NCBI RefSeq assembly: GCF_900110255.1
Contig: NZ_FODD01000036.1
Coordinates: forward strand, 1-64,000
Origin: Actinacidiphila rubida
GTDB lineage: Bacteria; Actinomycetota; Actinomycetes; Streptomycetales; Streptomycetaceae
DNA length: 64,000 nucleotides
Reading direction: 5' to 3'
Part shown: piece by piece, positions 1 to 8,987 of the stretch
How positions within the stretch are numbered: the first letter of the stretch is position 1
How the letters are laid out: each line of letters begins with the position of its first letter
Position numbers and translations under genes: made by a program
The notes under the pieces: model-generated
Seen by the model: only the letters and a program-made list of their open reading frames with translations
Database searches by the model: none
Told to the model about the DNA's origin: nothing

Positions 1-348
1 CTTGAAGGCGGTGCCGTAGGCCGTCTCCCAGTTGAGGGTGACGGAGCTGATGGTGGCCGACGCGCCGAGGTCGACCTGCAGCCACTGGGGGTCGGAGGCG
101 GCGGACGACCAGCGGGTGCCGGTGTTGCCGTCGACGGCCGCGGAGGCGGGGGTGCCGGCGTTCTCGGTGGACGAGGCAGTGGCGGTCTTGCCCTGCGACA
201 GCAGGGTGTCGGCCGCGTGCGCCGAGCGCAGCGGCACCACGAGCAGGAGCGAGGCGAGGAGGGCGGTGACCACCGCGGCGACGATGTTGCGCCGGCGCCA
301 CGGAGCCGCTGGTCTCAGCGCCGTCGTGCCGGTGGGGGGAGCGAGCAT
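1..348 (-). CDS. Secreted F5/8 type C (discoidin) domain protein, N-terminal part, cut by window edge
   Basis: Only the first 116 codons are present; the gene continues past the left edge. The ATG at 348 is preceded by AGGAG about 7 nt upstream. Residues 1-45 form a Sec signal peptide: a basic PWRRR stretch, a long Ala/Leu/Val core, and a probable cut after AHA. The mature part begins with a typical F5/8 type C (CBM32-like) fold start, with the motifs GKTATASSTENAG, AVDGNTGTRWSS, WLQVDLG and ISSVTLNWE. In streptomycetes such domains usually sit on extracellular glycosidases, so a secreted carbohydrate-active enzyme is likely, but the catalytic part is not visible. A promoter and a LacI-type operator lie upstream. 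Confidence 0.8.
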   Translation of the reverse strand, partial: MLAPPTGTTALRPAAPWRRRNIVAAVVTALLASLLLVVPLRSAHAADTLLSQGKTATASSTENAGTPASAAVDGNTGTRWSSAASDPQWLQVDLGASATISSVTLNWETAYGTAFK

Positions 349-468
349 GAGCAACTCTCCTGGTTCCACAGTGGGGGGCAGGGTGAGGGCCGTCCGGTCG
401 TACCCGGCCGGACGGCGATGAGATGCCTGAACAACGCGAAGTCCGGTCGGGCGCCCGTCCGTTGACGG

Positions 469-484
469 GTGAGAGCGCTCTCCC
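469..484. promoter_or_regulatory. LacI-family operator
   Basis: The 16-bp site contains the perfect 12-bp palindrome GAGAGCGCTCTC (471-482). The CG-centred form GAGCGCTC is typical of LacI/CebR-type operators of streptomycete glycoside-utilisation genes. It starts about 13 bp downstream of the inferred -10 element, a position suited to repression. The cognate regulator is not identifiable here. Confidence 0.6.
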
Positions 485-497
485 GGTGCACTCCGGA

Positions 498-527
498 ATG
501 TTTCTCCCTGTGTTTCATCCATGTCAA
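498..527 (-). promoter_or_regulatory. Promoter of the F5/8C protein gene
   Basis: On the minus strand a perfect TTGACA -35 (522-527) is followed after 18 nt by AAACAT (498-503), a weak -10. The layout (TTGACA, 18-nt spacer, LacI-type palindrome just downstream) repeats at the GH92 gene near 21.0 kb, which supports both assignments. Confidence 0.45.
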
Positions 528-669
528 GAGTTGTGCACAGGACCCGTGCCTCCGGTGCCTGTGGCGGTGCCCCGACTCGGCCGGGCCGGAATTGTCTCCA
601 ACTCATGAACGCCGTGGCGGTCTTGACAAGTGGGCGGCGTTCAAGTCCGAAGCGGGCCGGGCAACGCGA

Positions 670-705
670 AGGGGGCCGCCCCGGCATGTGCCGGAGCGGC
701 CCCCT
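670..705 (-). terminator. Rho-independent-like terminator of the phosphoesterase gene
   Basis: Perfect 10-bp arms AGGGGGCCGC / GCGGCCCCCT enclose an inner hairpin CCGGC-ATGT-GCCGG. It lies 45 bp beyond the stop codon of the leftward gene at 751-2655. There is no U tract, as is usual for actinobacterial terminators. Confidence 0.65.
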
Positions 706-750
706 CAGGGCCTCACGTCAGGCCGCCGGAGCGGCCGGAGCGGGGATGCG

Positions 751-2655
751 TCAGGCGGCGGCGGTGGCCGACGCCTGGCGACGGTGACGGCGGGCGTAGT
801 ACAGGCTGCCGGCGCCGACGACGAGCACACCCGCGGTGATCCCGAGCGGCAGGGCCGGGGACGAGCTGCCGGTCTCCGCCAGGGTCTGGGTGCTGGGGTT
901 GTTGCCCGAACCGGTGCCGCCGCCCGTGGTGGAGGAGGCCGGCGCGGCCGGGTTGGTGTGCTTGGAGATGTGCTTGACCGACTTCACGGAGCCGTTGTCG
1001 TTCAGCAGCACCTGCTCGTTGTTCGGGTGCCGGAAGTCGAACGCGCCGTAGAGGGAGTTGGCCCGCTGGTCGAACGACGCGTCGCCGACGCGGCCGGTCC
1101 GCCAGTTGTCCTCGATGAACTTGGTGACCGAGGCCTGCTCGGTGCGGGTGTGGTCGACCGAGTTCACCTTGCTGTAGGGCGAGATGACCAGCAGCGGCTG
1201 GCGGGTGCCCGGTCCGCAGCGGTCGGCGTAGCCGCCGGCCGCGGCGGGACCGGCCTGGCAGGCCGGGCTGTCGATGGCCTTGCCGTTGGAGCCGACCGTG
1301 CTGTCCTTCGAGCCGGTCTGCGGGGCGGCGTAGGCGTGGTCGTACCAGCCGTCCGAGTCGTCGTACGCGACGACGACCGCGGTGTCCTTCCAGGCGTAGG
1401 AGGACTGGATCGCGTTGATCTCCTTGACGAGGAAGTTCTGCTCGTCGGTCGGGTCCGAGTAGGCGGCGTGGCCGTCCTGGTACTCGGCGGCCTTCAGGAA
1501 GCTGACGGCCGGCAGGTTGCCCGACTTGAGCGCCGCGTCGAAGTCGGTCAGGTCGTAGTTGTGGTTGGCCTGGCCGTTGTGGCCGATCTCGGCCGTGGTC
1601 TTCGGCGCGAGGTGGTGCGGGTTCGCCGTGGACTTGTAGTACTGGAACGGCGAGTGGTGCGGGCTGTAGTCCACCGAGGACGCGCCGGCGATGTTGGTGT
1701 GCGTGCTGCCCGCGCAGCTGGCGTAGTCGCCCTGCTTGCCGTCCCACGCGGTGGAGGGACGGAAGCCGCCCTGGAACCAGCCCCAGGTCACGTTCTTGGC
1801 GTTGAGCAGGTCACCGATGTTCTTGCCCTGCATCGAGGCCAGCGCGTTGGTGCTGCTGTGGCTGTTGTCCGAGCAGTCGTCGTAGGCCGGGTCGGGGTCG
1901 TTGATGACCGTGCCGACGCCCTGCGCGTTCGGGGACAGGACCGTGTACGGGTCCGGGGTCGCCGTCTGCGTGGGGTTCTCGGTACCGGTCTTCGGGTCGA
2001 CCGAGATCACGCCGTGCGTCTGACCGGAGATCAGGTTCAGCGCGCCCGGGGTGGAGGGGCCGTACGTGCTGCTCCACGAGTTGTCGCCGAGCGAGTAGTG
2101 CTGGGCGTAGTTCCACAGACCCGTGACGGTGTTGCCGTCGTAGTAGTCCATGACCAGGCCCGGCTCGCCGAAGAGGCCGCCGGAGCACTTGCTGGTCTCG
2201 GTGTTCTGCACGTAGGCGTCGGCCTTGCCGCCGTCCGCCGCGTACTGCTCCGGGCCGTAGCCGTGGTTCTGGTCGCAGGTGACGGCCTGGGAGGGCGTCA
2301 GACGCTTGGGGGCGTACTGGTTCGGGTTGGTCTTCAGCAGGCCCGCGTGCGCGACGGTGTCGATGTTCTTCGGCGTGTGCTTGTCCGCCGTGAACGTCGT
2401 GCCGTCGGTGTTGGCGGCCTGCGGGTACGTGCCGAAGTAGTGGTCGAACGAGACGTTCTCGTCGTAGATGACGACCACGTGCTTGATCGGGGTCGTCGTC
2501 TCGGTGCCCCCGTGGTGCGCGGGGGAGTCCGCGTTGGCCGGCGCCGTGCCGCCCAGCAGTACGAGCGCGGCCGTGCCGGCGTACGCCCCCCAGCGCGCGG
2601 CGCGCATGCGCGCGCCCGCCTTCCCTCTCCTGCCCGTACCGCTCGTGGTGCTCAT
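751..2655 (-). CDS. Cell-wall-anchored phosphoesterase (phospholipase C / acid phosphatase family)
   Basis: This 634-residue protein starts with a Sec signal (hydrophobic core about residues 22-42). The phosphoesterase domain (the PF04185 type of non-haemolytic phospholipase C and AcpA-like acid phosphatases) follows. It shows the signature IKHVVVIYDENVSFDHYFG at about 57-75, plus later YDDSDGWYDHAY and GPGTRQPLLVISPYS motifs. A Ser/Thr/Gly-rich linker leads to LAETG (592-596), a hydrophobic segment and an Arg-rich tail. That is a complete sorting signal of the LAXTG type used by class E sortases, so the enzyme is probably wall-attached and removes phosphate from extracellular esters. The substrate (phospholipid or phosphomonoester) cannot be told from sequence. 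A PHO-box-like element lies upstream. Confidence 0.85.
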   Translation of the reverse strand: MSTTSGTGRRGKAGARMRAARWGAYAGTAALVLLGGTAPANADSPAHHGGTETTTPIKHVVVIYDENVSFDHYFGTYPQAANTDGTTFTADKHTPKNIDTVAHAGLLKTNPNQYAPKRLTPSQAVTCDQNHGYGPEQYAADGGKADAYVQNTETSKCSGGLFGEPGLVMDYYDGNTVTGLWNYAQHYSLGDNSWSSTYGPSTPGALNLISGQTHGVISVDPKTGTENPTQTATPDPYTVLSPNAQGVGTVINDPDPAYDDCSDNSHSSTNALASMQGKNIGDLLNAKNVTWGWFQGGFRPSTAWDGKQGDYASCAGSTHTNIAGASSVDYSPHHSPFQYYKSTANPHHLAPKTTAEIGHNGQANHNYDLTDFDAALKSGNLPAVSFLKAAEYQDGHAAYSDPTDEQNFLVKEINAIQSSYAWKDTAVVVAYDDSDGWYDHAYAAPQTGSKDSTVGSNGKAIDSPACQAGPAAAGGYADRCGPGTRQPLLVISPYSKVNSVDHTRTEQASVTKFIEDNWRTGRVGDASFDQRANSLYGAFDFRHPNNEQVLLNDNGSVKSVKHISKHTNPAAPASSTTGGGTGSGNNPSTQTLAETGSSSPALPLGITAGVLVVGAGSLYYARRHRRQASATAAA

Positions 2656-2768
2656 GCTGTGTCAGCCTCCGCTACGTGACGCTCAAGTGGTGCTTTTCAG
2701 CGTGCTGCGTGTAAATCGTGCACGTGTCGAACGCGATCGTCGGGGTGGTTCGCAACAGGGCTTCGGCC

Positions 2769-2801
2769 CCGTGGTGGCGTCCGGGTGAACAGCGGGTCAG
2801 A
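2769..2801 (-). promoter_or_regulatory. Possible PHO box (PhoP direct repeats)
   Basis: Read on the minus strand, consecutive 11-nt units are TCTGACCCGCT (2791-2801) and GTTCACCCGGA (2780-2790), then a weaker CGCCACCACGG (2769-2779). GTTCACCC is close to the streptomycete PhoP direct-repeat consensus, and the downstream gene is a phosphatase, a typical PhoP target. The first and third units are degenerate. Confidence 0.4.
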
Positions 2802-2873
2802 TAATCCAGGACAAGTCTTGACCCGTCCTTTACTGTCGTGGTGGCCGAACGTGAGGTGCGGGCCACCACCCGG

Positions 2874-4148
2874 TCATGACAGCAGCGTGCGGCCCAGCCA
2901 GTCGCTCCGGTCGCGCACGCCCGGCAGGGCGAAGAAGTAGCCGCCGCCGAACGGCGACACGTAGTCGACCAGCGGCTCGCCGGCCAGCCGCTTCTGCACC
3001 GTCTCGAACTGCCGTGCCAGGTCCTGCTGGTAGCACACGAAGATCAGGCCGACGTCGAGGTTGCCGTTGCCGTCCATGCCGCGGTCGTAGTTGTATCCCC
3101 GGCGCAGCAGGCGGGAGTTGTCGGTCTGCGCGGTGCGCGGGTTGGCCATCCGTATGTGGCTGTCCAGCGGGATGACGTCGCCCATCGGGTCCTGCGGGTA
3201 CTTCGGGGTGTCGAACTCCTTCGAGCCGTCCAGCGGCGCTCCGGTGTCCTTGGCGCGGCCGAACATCCGTTCCTGCTCGGTGATCGAGACCCGGTCCCAG
3301 AACTCCACCAGCATCCGGATCAGCCGCACGACCTGGTACGAACCGCCGGTCGTCCATGCGGGCTCGCCGCCGCCGGACACCCACAGCAGGCGGTCGGCGG
3401 TCGCGGGGTCGGCGACGTCCGGGTTGGCGATGCCGTCCTTGAACCCCAGGTGGTTGCGCGGGGTGCCGCTGGGCCGGGGCGGGCTGGAGAAGCCGTCGAG
3501 CCGCCAGCGCACCTGCATGCCGCCGCGGGTGTGCCGGGCGATGTCCCGGAGGGCGTGCAGCACGGCGTCCTGGTGCGGCGCGGTCAGCTGGAGGCTCAGG
3601 TCGCCGTGGCACCAGGACGGGTCGAGGTCGTCGTCGGCGAACGCCGGCATGGTGCTCAGCCGCAGCGGCTTGCGGTCCTTCAGGCCGAACCGGTCGTCGA
3701 ACAGCGACGCGCCGACGCCGACGGTCGCGGTCAGCGCGTCACCGGGCACCTGGGGGCCCAGCGTGCCGCTGTCGGAGGGCGGCCCGGTGATGCCCAGCGC
3801 CTTCGGCGTGCCGCCCGAGGTCAGGAACCGCGCCCGCTCGGTGAGGGTGTGCAGGAGTTCGGTCAGTTCGCGCCGGTCCGCCGCGGTCACGTCGAACGAC
3901 AGGAACGCGGTGGCCTGCTGCGCGGGCCGGGTGATCCCGGCCTGGTGAGCGCCGTGGAACTGCGCGTCCTGTGCCGGGCCCGGCGTCGCGGACGGCGTGG
4001 GCGTCGCCGCCTGCGCGGGCCCGCCGGTGAGGGCCGCAGCCGCGGCGCCGGCCCCGGCGACCGCGCCCACCGTGCCGACACCCAGCGCCGCTCCGCGCAG
4101 GAACCCGCGCCTGCGCAGGTCGCCCACCGCGTCAGGGGTGTCGCTCAT
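2874..4148 (-). CDS. efeB: EfeB-type DyP peroxidase, Tat-exported
   Basis: 424 residues. The N-terminus has a twin-arginine signal ([12 protein letters not shown], about 13-24) and a hydrophobic Ala-rich core, so a folded haem protein is exported. The dye-decolorising peroxidase fold is shown by [10 protein letters not shown], the GxxDG motif carrying the distal Asp, and by [10 protein letters not shown], whose His is the expected proximal haem ligand. The C-terminal motif [11 protein letters not shown] is also present. The ATG start overlaps the efeO stop (ATGA), so the two genes are translationally coupled. In EfeUOB systems EfeB works with EfeO in periplasmic or surface iron acquisition. 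No EfeU permease gene adjoins. Confidence 0.92.
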   Translation of the reverse strand: MSDTPDAVGDLRRRGFLRGAALGVGTVGAVAGAGAAAAALTGGPAQAATPTPSATPGPAQDAQFHGAHQAGITRPAQQATAFLSFDVTAADRRELTELLHTLTERARFLTSGGTPKALGITGPPSDSGTLGPQVPGDALTATVGVGASLFDDRFGLKDRKPLRLSTMPAFADDDLDPSWCHGDLSLQLTAPHQDAVLHALRDIARHTRGGMQVRWRLDGFSSPPRPSGTPRNHLGFKDGIANPDVADPATADRLLWVSGGGEPAWTTGGSYQVVRLIRMLVEFWDRVSITEQERMFGRAKDTGAPLDGSKEFDTPKYPQDPMGDVIPLDSHIRMANPRTAQTDNSRLLRRGYNYDRGMDGNGNLDVGLIFVCYQQDLARQFETVQKRLAGEPLVDYVSPFGGGYFFALPGVRDRSDWLGRTLLS

Positions 4149-5533
4149 GCCGTCCTCCGTACGTCGAAGATCGCCGCCACCGGGGCGAGTTGTTCCAGGA
4201 GATCGCCGGTGTCGGCGTTGATCCGCTCGCGCTGGGCCTGTCCCAGCCGGTCCAGCGGGGTCCACGTGCCGCCCTTGCCGGCGGCGTCCAGCGCGTGCTG
4301 CAGCCGGTCGAGCGCGGCGTCCAGTTGCGGCACCGCGGGGTCGCGCGGGGTGAGCAGCGGGCGCAGCCGGGAGAGGATCTCGCGCGTGCCGTCGAGGTTC
4401 GCCCGGGCGGTCGCCAGGCTGGTCCCGCTGCCGTAGTCGGTCCGGCCGGTCAGTTCGAACTGCTCGGTGTTCTCGATGATCTCGTGGGCGCGCAGTCCCA
4501 TGTCGGCCGGATCCATCCGGGCCTGCGACCATCCGTCGCGCAACGCCCTGGCGGCGCTGTCGAGTCCGGCGGCCGGTGCCTTGAGCGACGCGGCGGACTC
4601 GCCGTGCCACAACCCGTACTCGACCCGGTGGAAGCCGGTGAACGACGGGTCCCGCACGGCGCCCGGGGTGCGGGCCGCGGTGCCGTTGATGACGCCGTCG
4701 GCGTCGCCGAACGTCCCGTAGGCGGCGCCCATCCGCTCGTAGACCAGGTGTGCGGAGAGCCAGTCGCGCTTGGCGGCGGCGAGGTCGCCGCCGTCGATGT
4801 CGGCCTCGAGCGCGGCCGTGCCGCGGGCCAGGTCGCCGGCTCTGGCGCCGATCCACTGCTGGTAGGCCAGGGTGGGCGGGATCAGGTCGTGCTCGGTGAC
4901 CGGCAGGGTCGACGGGCCGCGTGGGGTGCTGCCGGGCACGGTGACCTTGGGCCCGGTGATGGCGTCGGTGTCCTCCTGCAGGCACTTGAAGGCGTACGTG
5001 CCGCTGCCGAGGTCGACCAGCATCTGCCGGGTGGTACCCGGCGCCAGGCCCTCCAGCTCGCCGAACAGCCGGCCGGACGCGGGGTCGGCGAGGTAGACCT
5101 CGCTCGCGCCGGAACCGGAGTTGTGCAGGTCGAAGACCTGCGTTCCGGGGTGCGGGCTGGTCCAGCCACGGCCGCAGGACCCGGTCGAGACCTCCACGGC
5201 GGTGTGCGGCAGTCCGTCGGCGGCGGGCGTGGCCGTGCCGCCCTGACCCCCCTTGCCGTCGCCGTCCCCGTCGTGCCCGCCGCCGGCCAGCACGGCCACG
5301 GTGACCACGGCGGCGACCGCGACCACGGCGCCGGCCGCCAGCCCGATCGTGCGCGGCACGCGGGTGCGGGGCGGCGCGGCGGCGGTTATGGCGCCCGGCT
5401 CCCCGTCCGCCTCCGCCGCCCGGGCGGGGTCGGGTGCGGCGGCCGTGGCCGAGGGATCGCTGTCGGATTCGGCGGACACGCCGGCCTCCGGGTGACGTTG
5501 CAGTGGTTCGTTGGCGCCGCTCATGCTAAGCAC
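4145..5533 (-). CDS. efeO: EfeO-type iron-binding protein (cupredoxin plus imelysin/M75 domain)
   Basis: 462 residues. After about 60 hydrophilic residues a single membrane segment (about 62-85) anchors the protein; this is not a classical cleavable signal. A cupredoxin-like domain (about 105-205) precedes a C-terminal imelysin/M75 domain containing HRVEYGLW, the HxxE metal-binding motif of EfeO/EfeM proteins. The GTG at 5533 is chosen because GGAGG lies 5 nt upstream; an in-frame ATG at 5524 is the alternative. It is the first gene of an efeO-efeB operon. An iron box about 75 bp upstream suggests repression by a DmdR/IdeR regulator when iron is plentiful. Confidence 0.88.
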   Translation of the reverse strand: MLSMSGANEPLQRHPEAGVSAESDSDPSATAAAPDPARAAEADGEPGAITAAAPPRTRVPRTIGLAAGAVVAVAAVVTVAVLAGGGHDGDGDGKGGQGGTATPAADGLPHTAVEVSTGSCGRGWTSPHPGTQVFDLHNSGSGASEVYLADPASGRLFGELEGLAPGTTRQMLVDLGSGTYAFKCLQEDTDAITGPKVTVPGSTPRGPSTLPVTEHDLIPPTLAYQQWIGARAGDLARGTAALEADIDGGDLAAAKRDWLSAHLVYERMGAAYGTFGDADGVINGTAARTPGAVRDPSFTGFHRVEYGLWHGESAASLKAPAAGLDSAARALRDGWSQARMDPADMGLRAHEIIENTEQFELTGRTDYGSGTSLATARANLDGTREILSRLRPLLTPRDPAVPQLDAALDRLQHALDAAGKGGTWTPLDRLGQAQRERINADTGDLLEQLAPVAAIFDVRRTA

Positions 5534-5857
5534 GCGGCCCTCCGCGAACCCACCCGCTCAGGGGGAGGCGGCCCACAATTCCGGCGCAGTTCACCCGCTC
5601 GACACTGTTAGGGCACCCTCACCAGGGTTTCCGGGCCGGAAGATCGCCGCGCCGGCGTTCCGGCCGCACCGCTGGTCGAGGCGCTGGACGTGACCGGAGG
5701 CCGGGCGGTGCGGGATCGCGCGCCGGCCCTCGGACCGTTCCACGGCGCCGAGTTCCGCCGGCCGGGCGCCGTGATGCGGGCCGCGAAAGACGTCCGGCCG
5801 GTGCGGCTCTCGCCACCCCGGCCGGATGTCACGTGCGGCGATGACCGCCGGCGTGCG
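5534..5857. other. Intergenic region upstream of efeO
   Basis: This 324-bp stretch between the efeO start and the GH3 stop holds the putative iron box (5608-5626). No reading frame resembles EfeU or any other known protein, so the efe operon has no permease gene on this side. Confidence 0.5.
5608..5626. promoter_or_regulatory. Iron box (DmdR/IdeR-like operator)
   Basis: The 19-mer TTAGGGCACCCTCACCAGG matches the actinobacterial iron box TTAGGTTAGGCTAACCTAA at 11 positions, including the leading TTAGG and the internal CT and ACC. It lies 75 bp upstream of efeO, an iron-acquisition gene, which adds weight. The right half-site is degenerate. Confidence 0.5.
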
Positions 5858-7180
5858 TCAGGTGCAGCTGAGCAGCCCCGCGTTGTGCTTCTCGTCGAGC
5901 ACCCGCACGACCGCGTCGTGGACGTCCTTGGCGAACGCGGAGTTCTGCGGGATGCGGGCCAGCACCGCGGACGTCATGGGAGCGATGTCCGCGGGGTCGA
6001 CGGTCAGGACGATGTCGCCGCCGGCGGCGACGAAGTCCACCGCACGCTGGGCGGGCGTGTGGTCCTTGACCGCGACCGCGTTGCCGAGGTCGTCGGAGAT
6101 CACGACGCCGTTGAAGCCGAGGGAGCCGCGCAGCATGCCGCGGATCACGGTGGAGGAGAAGGCCGCCTGGGTGGCCGGGTCGATCTTGGTGTAGATCGCC
6201 GACGAGACCATGATGAACGGGCTGCCGGCCTGCACCGCGCTGCGGAAGGGCGCGAGGTACGGGTCGTTGCTGGTGGTGACGGTGTCCTTGACGTTCGCGG
6301 TCGTGTCGGTGTTGCCGGTCACCCGTCCCAGGCCCGGGAAGTGCTTGGCGGTGGGCAGGACGCCGGCCAGCTGCATGCCGCGCAGGAACGCGGTGCTGTG
6401 CGTGGCGACGGTGGCCGGGTCGTTGCCGTACTCCCGCTGCAGCTTGCCGATCGGCGCGTTGACGTTCACCAGGTTCGGCGGGACGGTGTCCGCGACCGGC
6501 GCCAGGTTCATGTTGACGCCCGCCGCCTTGAGCTGGCGTCCCCACGCCGTCGCGTTCTGCTGCAGCGTCGCGGGGCTCATCTGTCCCTGCGCGACTCCGC
6601 TGGGCATGGTGCTGAAGCCCGGACCGCTGAGGACCTGGACCTTGCCGCCCTCCTGGTCGGTGGAGACCAGCATCCGCACGGTGACCCCGCGGACGTTCGG
6701 CGACAGGTTCTGCACCCGGCCGGTCACCGACCTGATCGCGGAGGTCCCGGCCGAGCTGTGGCCCATCAGGATGACGGCGCCCGTCCTGCCCTGGGTGATG
6801 GCCGTGGACTCGGCGGAGGTCAGACCTGACGTGGAGACCGCCGACATGAACAGCTGGCCCACGCGCTGCGCCTGCGTCATCCCGTCGTAGACCCGGCTCA
6901 CGCAGCTCTGCGTCGCCTTGGAGGTCGGGGAGGGGTGGGCCGGCGGGGGCACCGTCGCGCTCGGGGACGCCGAGGGGCTGCCAGAGGGCGAGGTGGCCGA
7001 CGCGGAGACGGAGGCGGAGGTGGACTCGCCGGACGCGGAGGAGGTCCCCGGCGAGGCGGTGTGGTCGTTGCCGCAGGCGGCCACCGCGATGAGCACTCCG
7101 AGCGCCACGGCCGCCTGGCCGCCTCGGGCCTGGGCGGCTCGGCGCCGTGATGTCCTGGCTTGGACGGTCGTCTTGCGCAC
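5858..7180 (-). CDS. GH3-family glycosidase lipoprotein (beta-N-acetylhexosaminidase-like)
   Basis: 440 residues from the GTG at 7180, chosen because GAGG lies 6 nt upstream and the signal then begins properly; the frame stays open far upstream. The N-terminus has Arg-rich residues (TSRRRAAQ) and a hydrophobic core ending in the lipobox VAAC, so a lipid-anchored extracytoplasmic protein is expected. A long Ser/Pro/Ala linker follows. The GH3 domain carries LVSTDQEGG, AKHFPGLG and VISDDLGN (nucleophile Asp), as in NagZ-type enzymes that release N-acetylglucosamine from peptidoglycan or chitin fragments. Substrate choice is inferred from family only. Confidence 0.82.
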   Translation of the reverse strand: MRKTTVQARTSRRRAAQARGGQAAVALGVLIAVAACGNDHTASPGTSSASGESTSASVSASATSPSGSPSASPSATVPPPAHPSPTSKATQSCVSRVYDGMTQAQRVGQLFMSAVSTSGLTSAESTAITQGRTGAVILMGHSSAGTSAIRSVTGRVQNLSPNVRGVTVRMLVSTDQEGGKVQVLSGPGFSTMPSGVAQGQMSPATLQQNATAWGRQLKAAGVNMNLAPVADTVPPNLVNVNAPIGKLQREYGNDPATVATHSTAFLRGMQLAGVLPTAKHFPGLGRVTGNTDTTANVKDTVTTSNDPYLAPFRSAVQAGSPFIMVSSAIYTKIDPATQAAFSSTVIRGMLRGSLGFNGVVISDDLGNAVAVKDHTPAQRAVDFVAAGGDIVLTVDPADIAPMTSAVLARIPQNSAFAKDVHDAVVRVLDEKHNAGLLSCT

Positions 7181-7543
7181 TGGGGACCTCGCACCTCGTC
7201 GAAGGGTCGGGACGGTCGGAAGGTCGGTCAGTCCTTCTGGGCGGGAACGGGGGTGCGTTCCCATGCTCTCCGGGCCGCATGAGGTGCTCGTCACCCCCTG
7301 TGACACGGGGAACCCCGTGAGAGGGCCAGGATGCCTCCTCCACGGGGTTCCGCGCATCCCCGGAGGATGATTTCCACACTGGTGCGATGGTATTTCCGCC
7401 CTGTTCGGAGCGGGTGTGAGGGCCGTCACGGGCGGGGGGCCGACCGGGTCACGGTGTGTGGCCGGGAATCGCCCCTTCCGGCGCCCGGCGCCTGCCGGGG
7501 CGGGTCCGTCGTCGGCGCTCCGGTCACGTCAGCCCCACCTGCC
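7181..7543. other. Intergenic region upstream of the GH3 gene
   Basis: No gene is supported. The stretch carries the GH3 gene's promoter region with a perfect inverted repeat, CACGGGG-AA-CCCCGTG at 7304-7319, and a second related half (CCACGGGGTTCC, from about 7339). These may be a regulator-binding site. No further structure stood out. Confidence 0.4.
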
Positions 7544-8980
7544 TCAGGACCGCTCGGCCGTCCTGTCCTCCCCGGCGGTGCCTTCACCGGCGGTGCCTTC
7601 CTCGGCACCCTCCCCGGCACGGCCATCGGTGCCGGGTCCCTCGACCTCGGCGAGGCGGCGGGCCAGGAAGCGCCGTTCCGCCTCGGTCGGAGCCAGCTCC
7701 AGTGCCTCCCGGTAGGCCGCGGCGGCCGGTGCCCGGTCGCCGAGCCGCCGCAGCAGGTCCGCGCGCGTGGCCGGCAGCAGGTGGTATCCGGCCAGCTCGC
7801 CCGCCGCGGCCAGTGCCTCGACCAGTGCGAGGCCGCACGCCGGACCCTCGTCCATCGCGACGGCGACCGCCCGGTTCAGCTCCACGACGGGGCTGGGCGC
7901 CCGGCGCGCCAACTCCCCGTACAGCAGGGCGATCTGCTTCCAGTCGGTCTCCTGAGGACCGGGCGCGTCGGCATGGCAGGCCGCGATCGCCGCCTGCACC
8001 TGGTACGGCCCGGGGCGGCGCCGGGCCAGCGCCCGGTCGAGGATCTCGACACCCTCGGCGATGCGCGCCCGGTCCCACAGCGTGCGGTCCTGGTCCTCCA
8101 GCGGCACCAGGTCGCCGGCCCGGTCGGTGCGCGCCGCCGACCGGGCGTCGTGCAGCAGCATCAGCGCCAGCAGCCCCGCGGCCTCCGGCTCGGCGGGCAT
8201 CAGCCGCGCCAGCAACCGGGCCAGCCGGATCGCCTCCCCGGTGACCCGCCGCTGGTCGGGGCCCGCGGCGCCGGGCGCGTAGCCGGCGTTGAACAGCAGG
8301 TACAGCACGGCCAGAACGGCCGCCGTGCGCTCCGGCAGCACCTCGCGCCGCGGCACCCGGAACGGGATGGCCGCGTGCCGGATCTTGTTCTTCGCCCGGG
8401 TCAGCCGTTGTGCCATCGTCTTCTCGGGCACCAGGAACGCCCGGGCGATCTCCGCCGTGGTCAGCCCGGTGAGCGAGCGGAGCGTCAGGGCCACCTGCGC
8501 GGGCAGCGGGAGGGCGGGGTGGCAGCAGGTGAAGATCAGCCGCAGCCGGTCGTCCGGCACCGCGTCGTCGCCGTCCTCGTGCACGGCGGGCGGGGACACG
8601 GCCGGCTCCGGGGCGAGACGGGCCGCCTGACGCAGCTTCACGGCCTCGTTCGCCGCCCGGCGCAGCCGGTCCAGGGCGCGGTTGCGGGCGGTGGTGGTCA
8701 GCCAGGCGCCGGGGCTGCGCGGCACGCCGTCCCCGGGCCATCGTTCCAGCGCGCGCTCGAACGCGTCCTGCGCGCACTCCTCGGCCAGGTCCCAGTCGCC
8801 GGTCAGCGCGATGACCGCGGCCACCACCCGGCCCCACTCCTCGGACCAGGCGGCCGCGACGGCCTCCTTGACCCGGTCACCGGACGCCCCGGCGGCCGGT
8901 GCCGCGCCGTCCGCGCCCCGGCCGGCGGCCGGCGTGGCGCCCCCGCCGCCCCGCCGGCCCGCTCCGCCCCCGTGGCTCAT
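7544..8980 (-). CDS. ECF42-type RNA polymerase sigma factor with C-terminal TPR-like extension
   Basis: 478 residues. Region 2 (about 38-110) has WDLAEECAQDAFERALERW and [13 protein letters not shown]. Region 4 (about 145-205) has [22 protein letters not shown], followed by a long helical extension (about 210-440) rich in Ala/Leu and typical of ECF42 proteins. This group has no classical anti-sigma factor and is encoded with DGPF/YCII proteins, as here: the DGPF gene ends 7 nt upstream. The C-terminal 30 residues are a low-complexity Gly/Glu/Thr tail. A second module of the same type lies at 38.2-39.9 kb. Confidence 0.88.
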   Translation of the reverse strand: MSHGGGAGRRGGGGATPAAGRGADGAAPAAGASGDRVKEAVAAAWSEEWGRVVAAVIALTGDWDLAEECAQDAFERALERWPGDGVPRSPGAWLTTTARNRALDRLRRAANEAVKLRQAARLAPEPAVSPPAVHEDGDDAVPDDRLRLIFTCCHPALPLPAQVALTLRSLTGLTTAEIARAFLVPEKTMAQRLTRAKNKIRHAAIPFRVPRREVLPERTAAVLAVLYLLFNAGYAPGAAGPDQRRVTGEAIRLARLLARLMPAEPEAAGLLALMLLHDARSAARTDRAGDLVPLEDQDRTLWDRARIAEGVEILDRALARRRPGPYQVQAAIAACHADAPGPQETDWKQIALLYGELARRAPSPVVELNRAVAVAMDEGPACGLALVEALAAAGELAGYHLLPATRADLLRRLGDRAPAAAAYREALELAPTEAERRFLARRLAEVEGPGTDGRAGEGAEEGTAGEGTAGEDRTAERS

Positions 8981-8987
8981 CGGCGGT

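Larger units (their letters stand above)
349..750. other. Intergenic region with promoter, operator and terminator
   Basis: No gene is supported here. The stretch holds the promoter and LacI-type operator of the leftward F5/8C gene and the hairpin terminator of the leftward phosphoesterase gene, each listed separately. Long open frames cross it on the plus strand, but they are shadows of the genes on the minus strand. Confidence 0.6.

Noticed and set aside
469-2679. A 736-codon open frame on the plus strand
   Set aside because: It is antisense to the phosphoesterase gene and consists of Arg/Val/Gly-rich shadow sequence without motifs, as expected in very GC-rich DNA.
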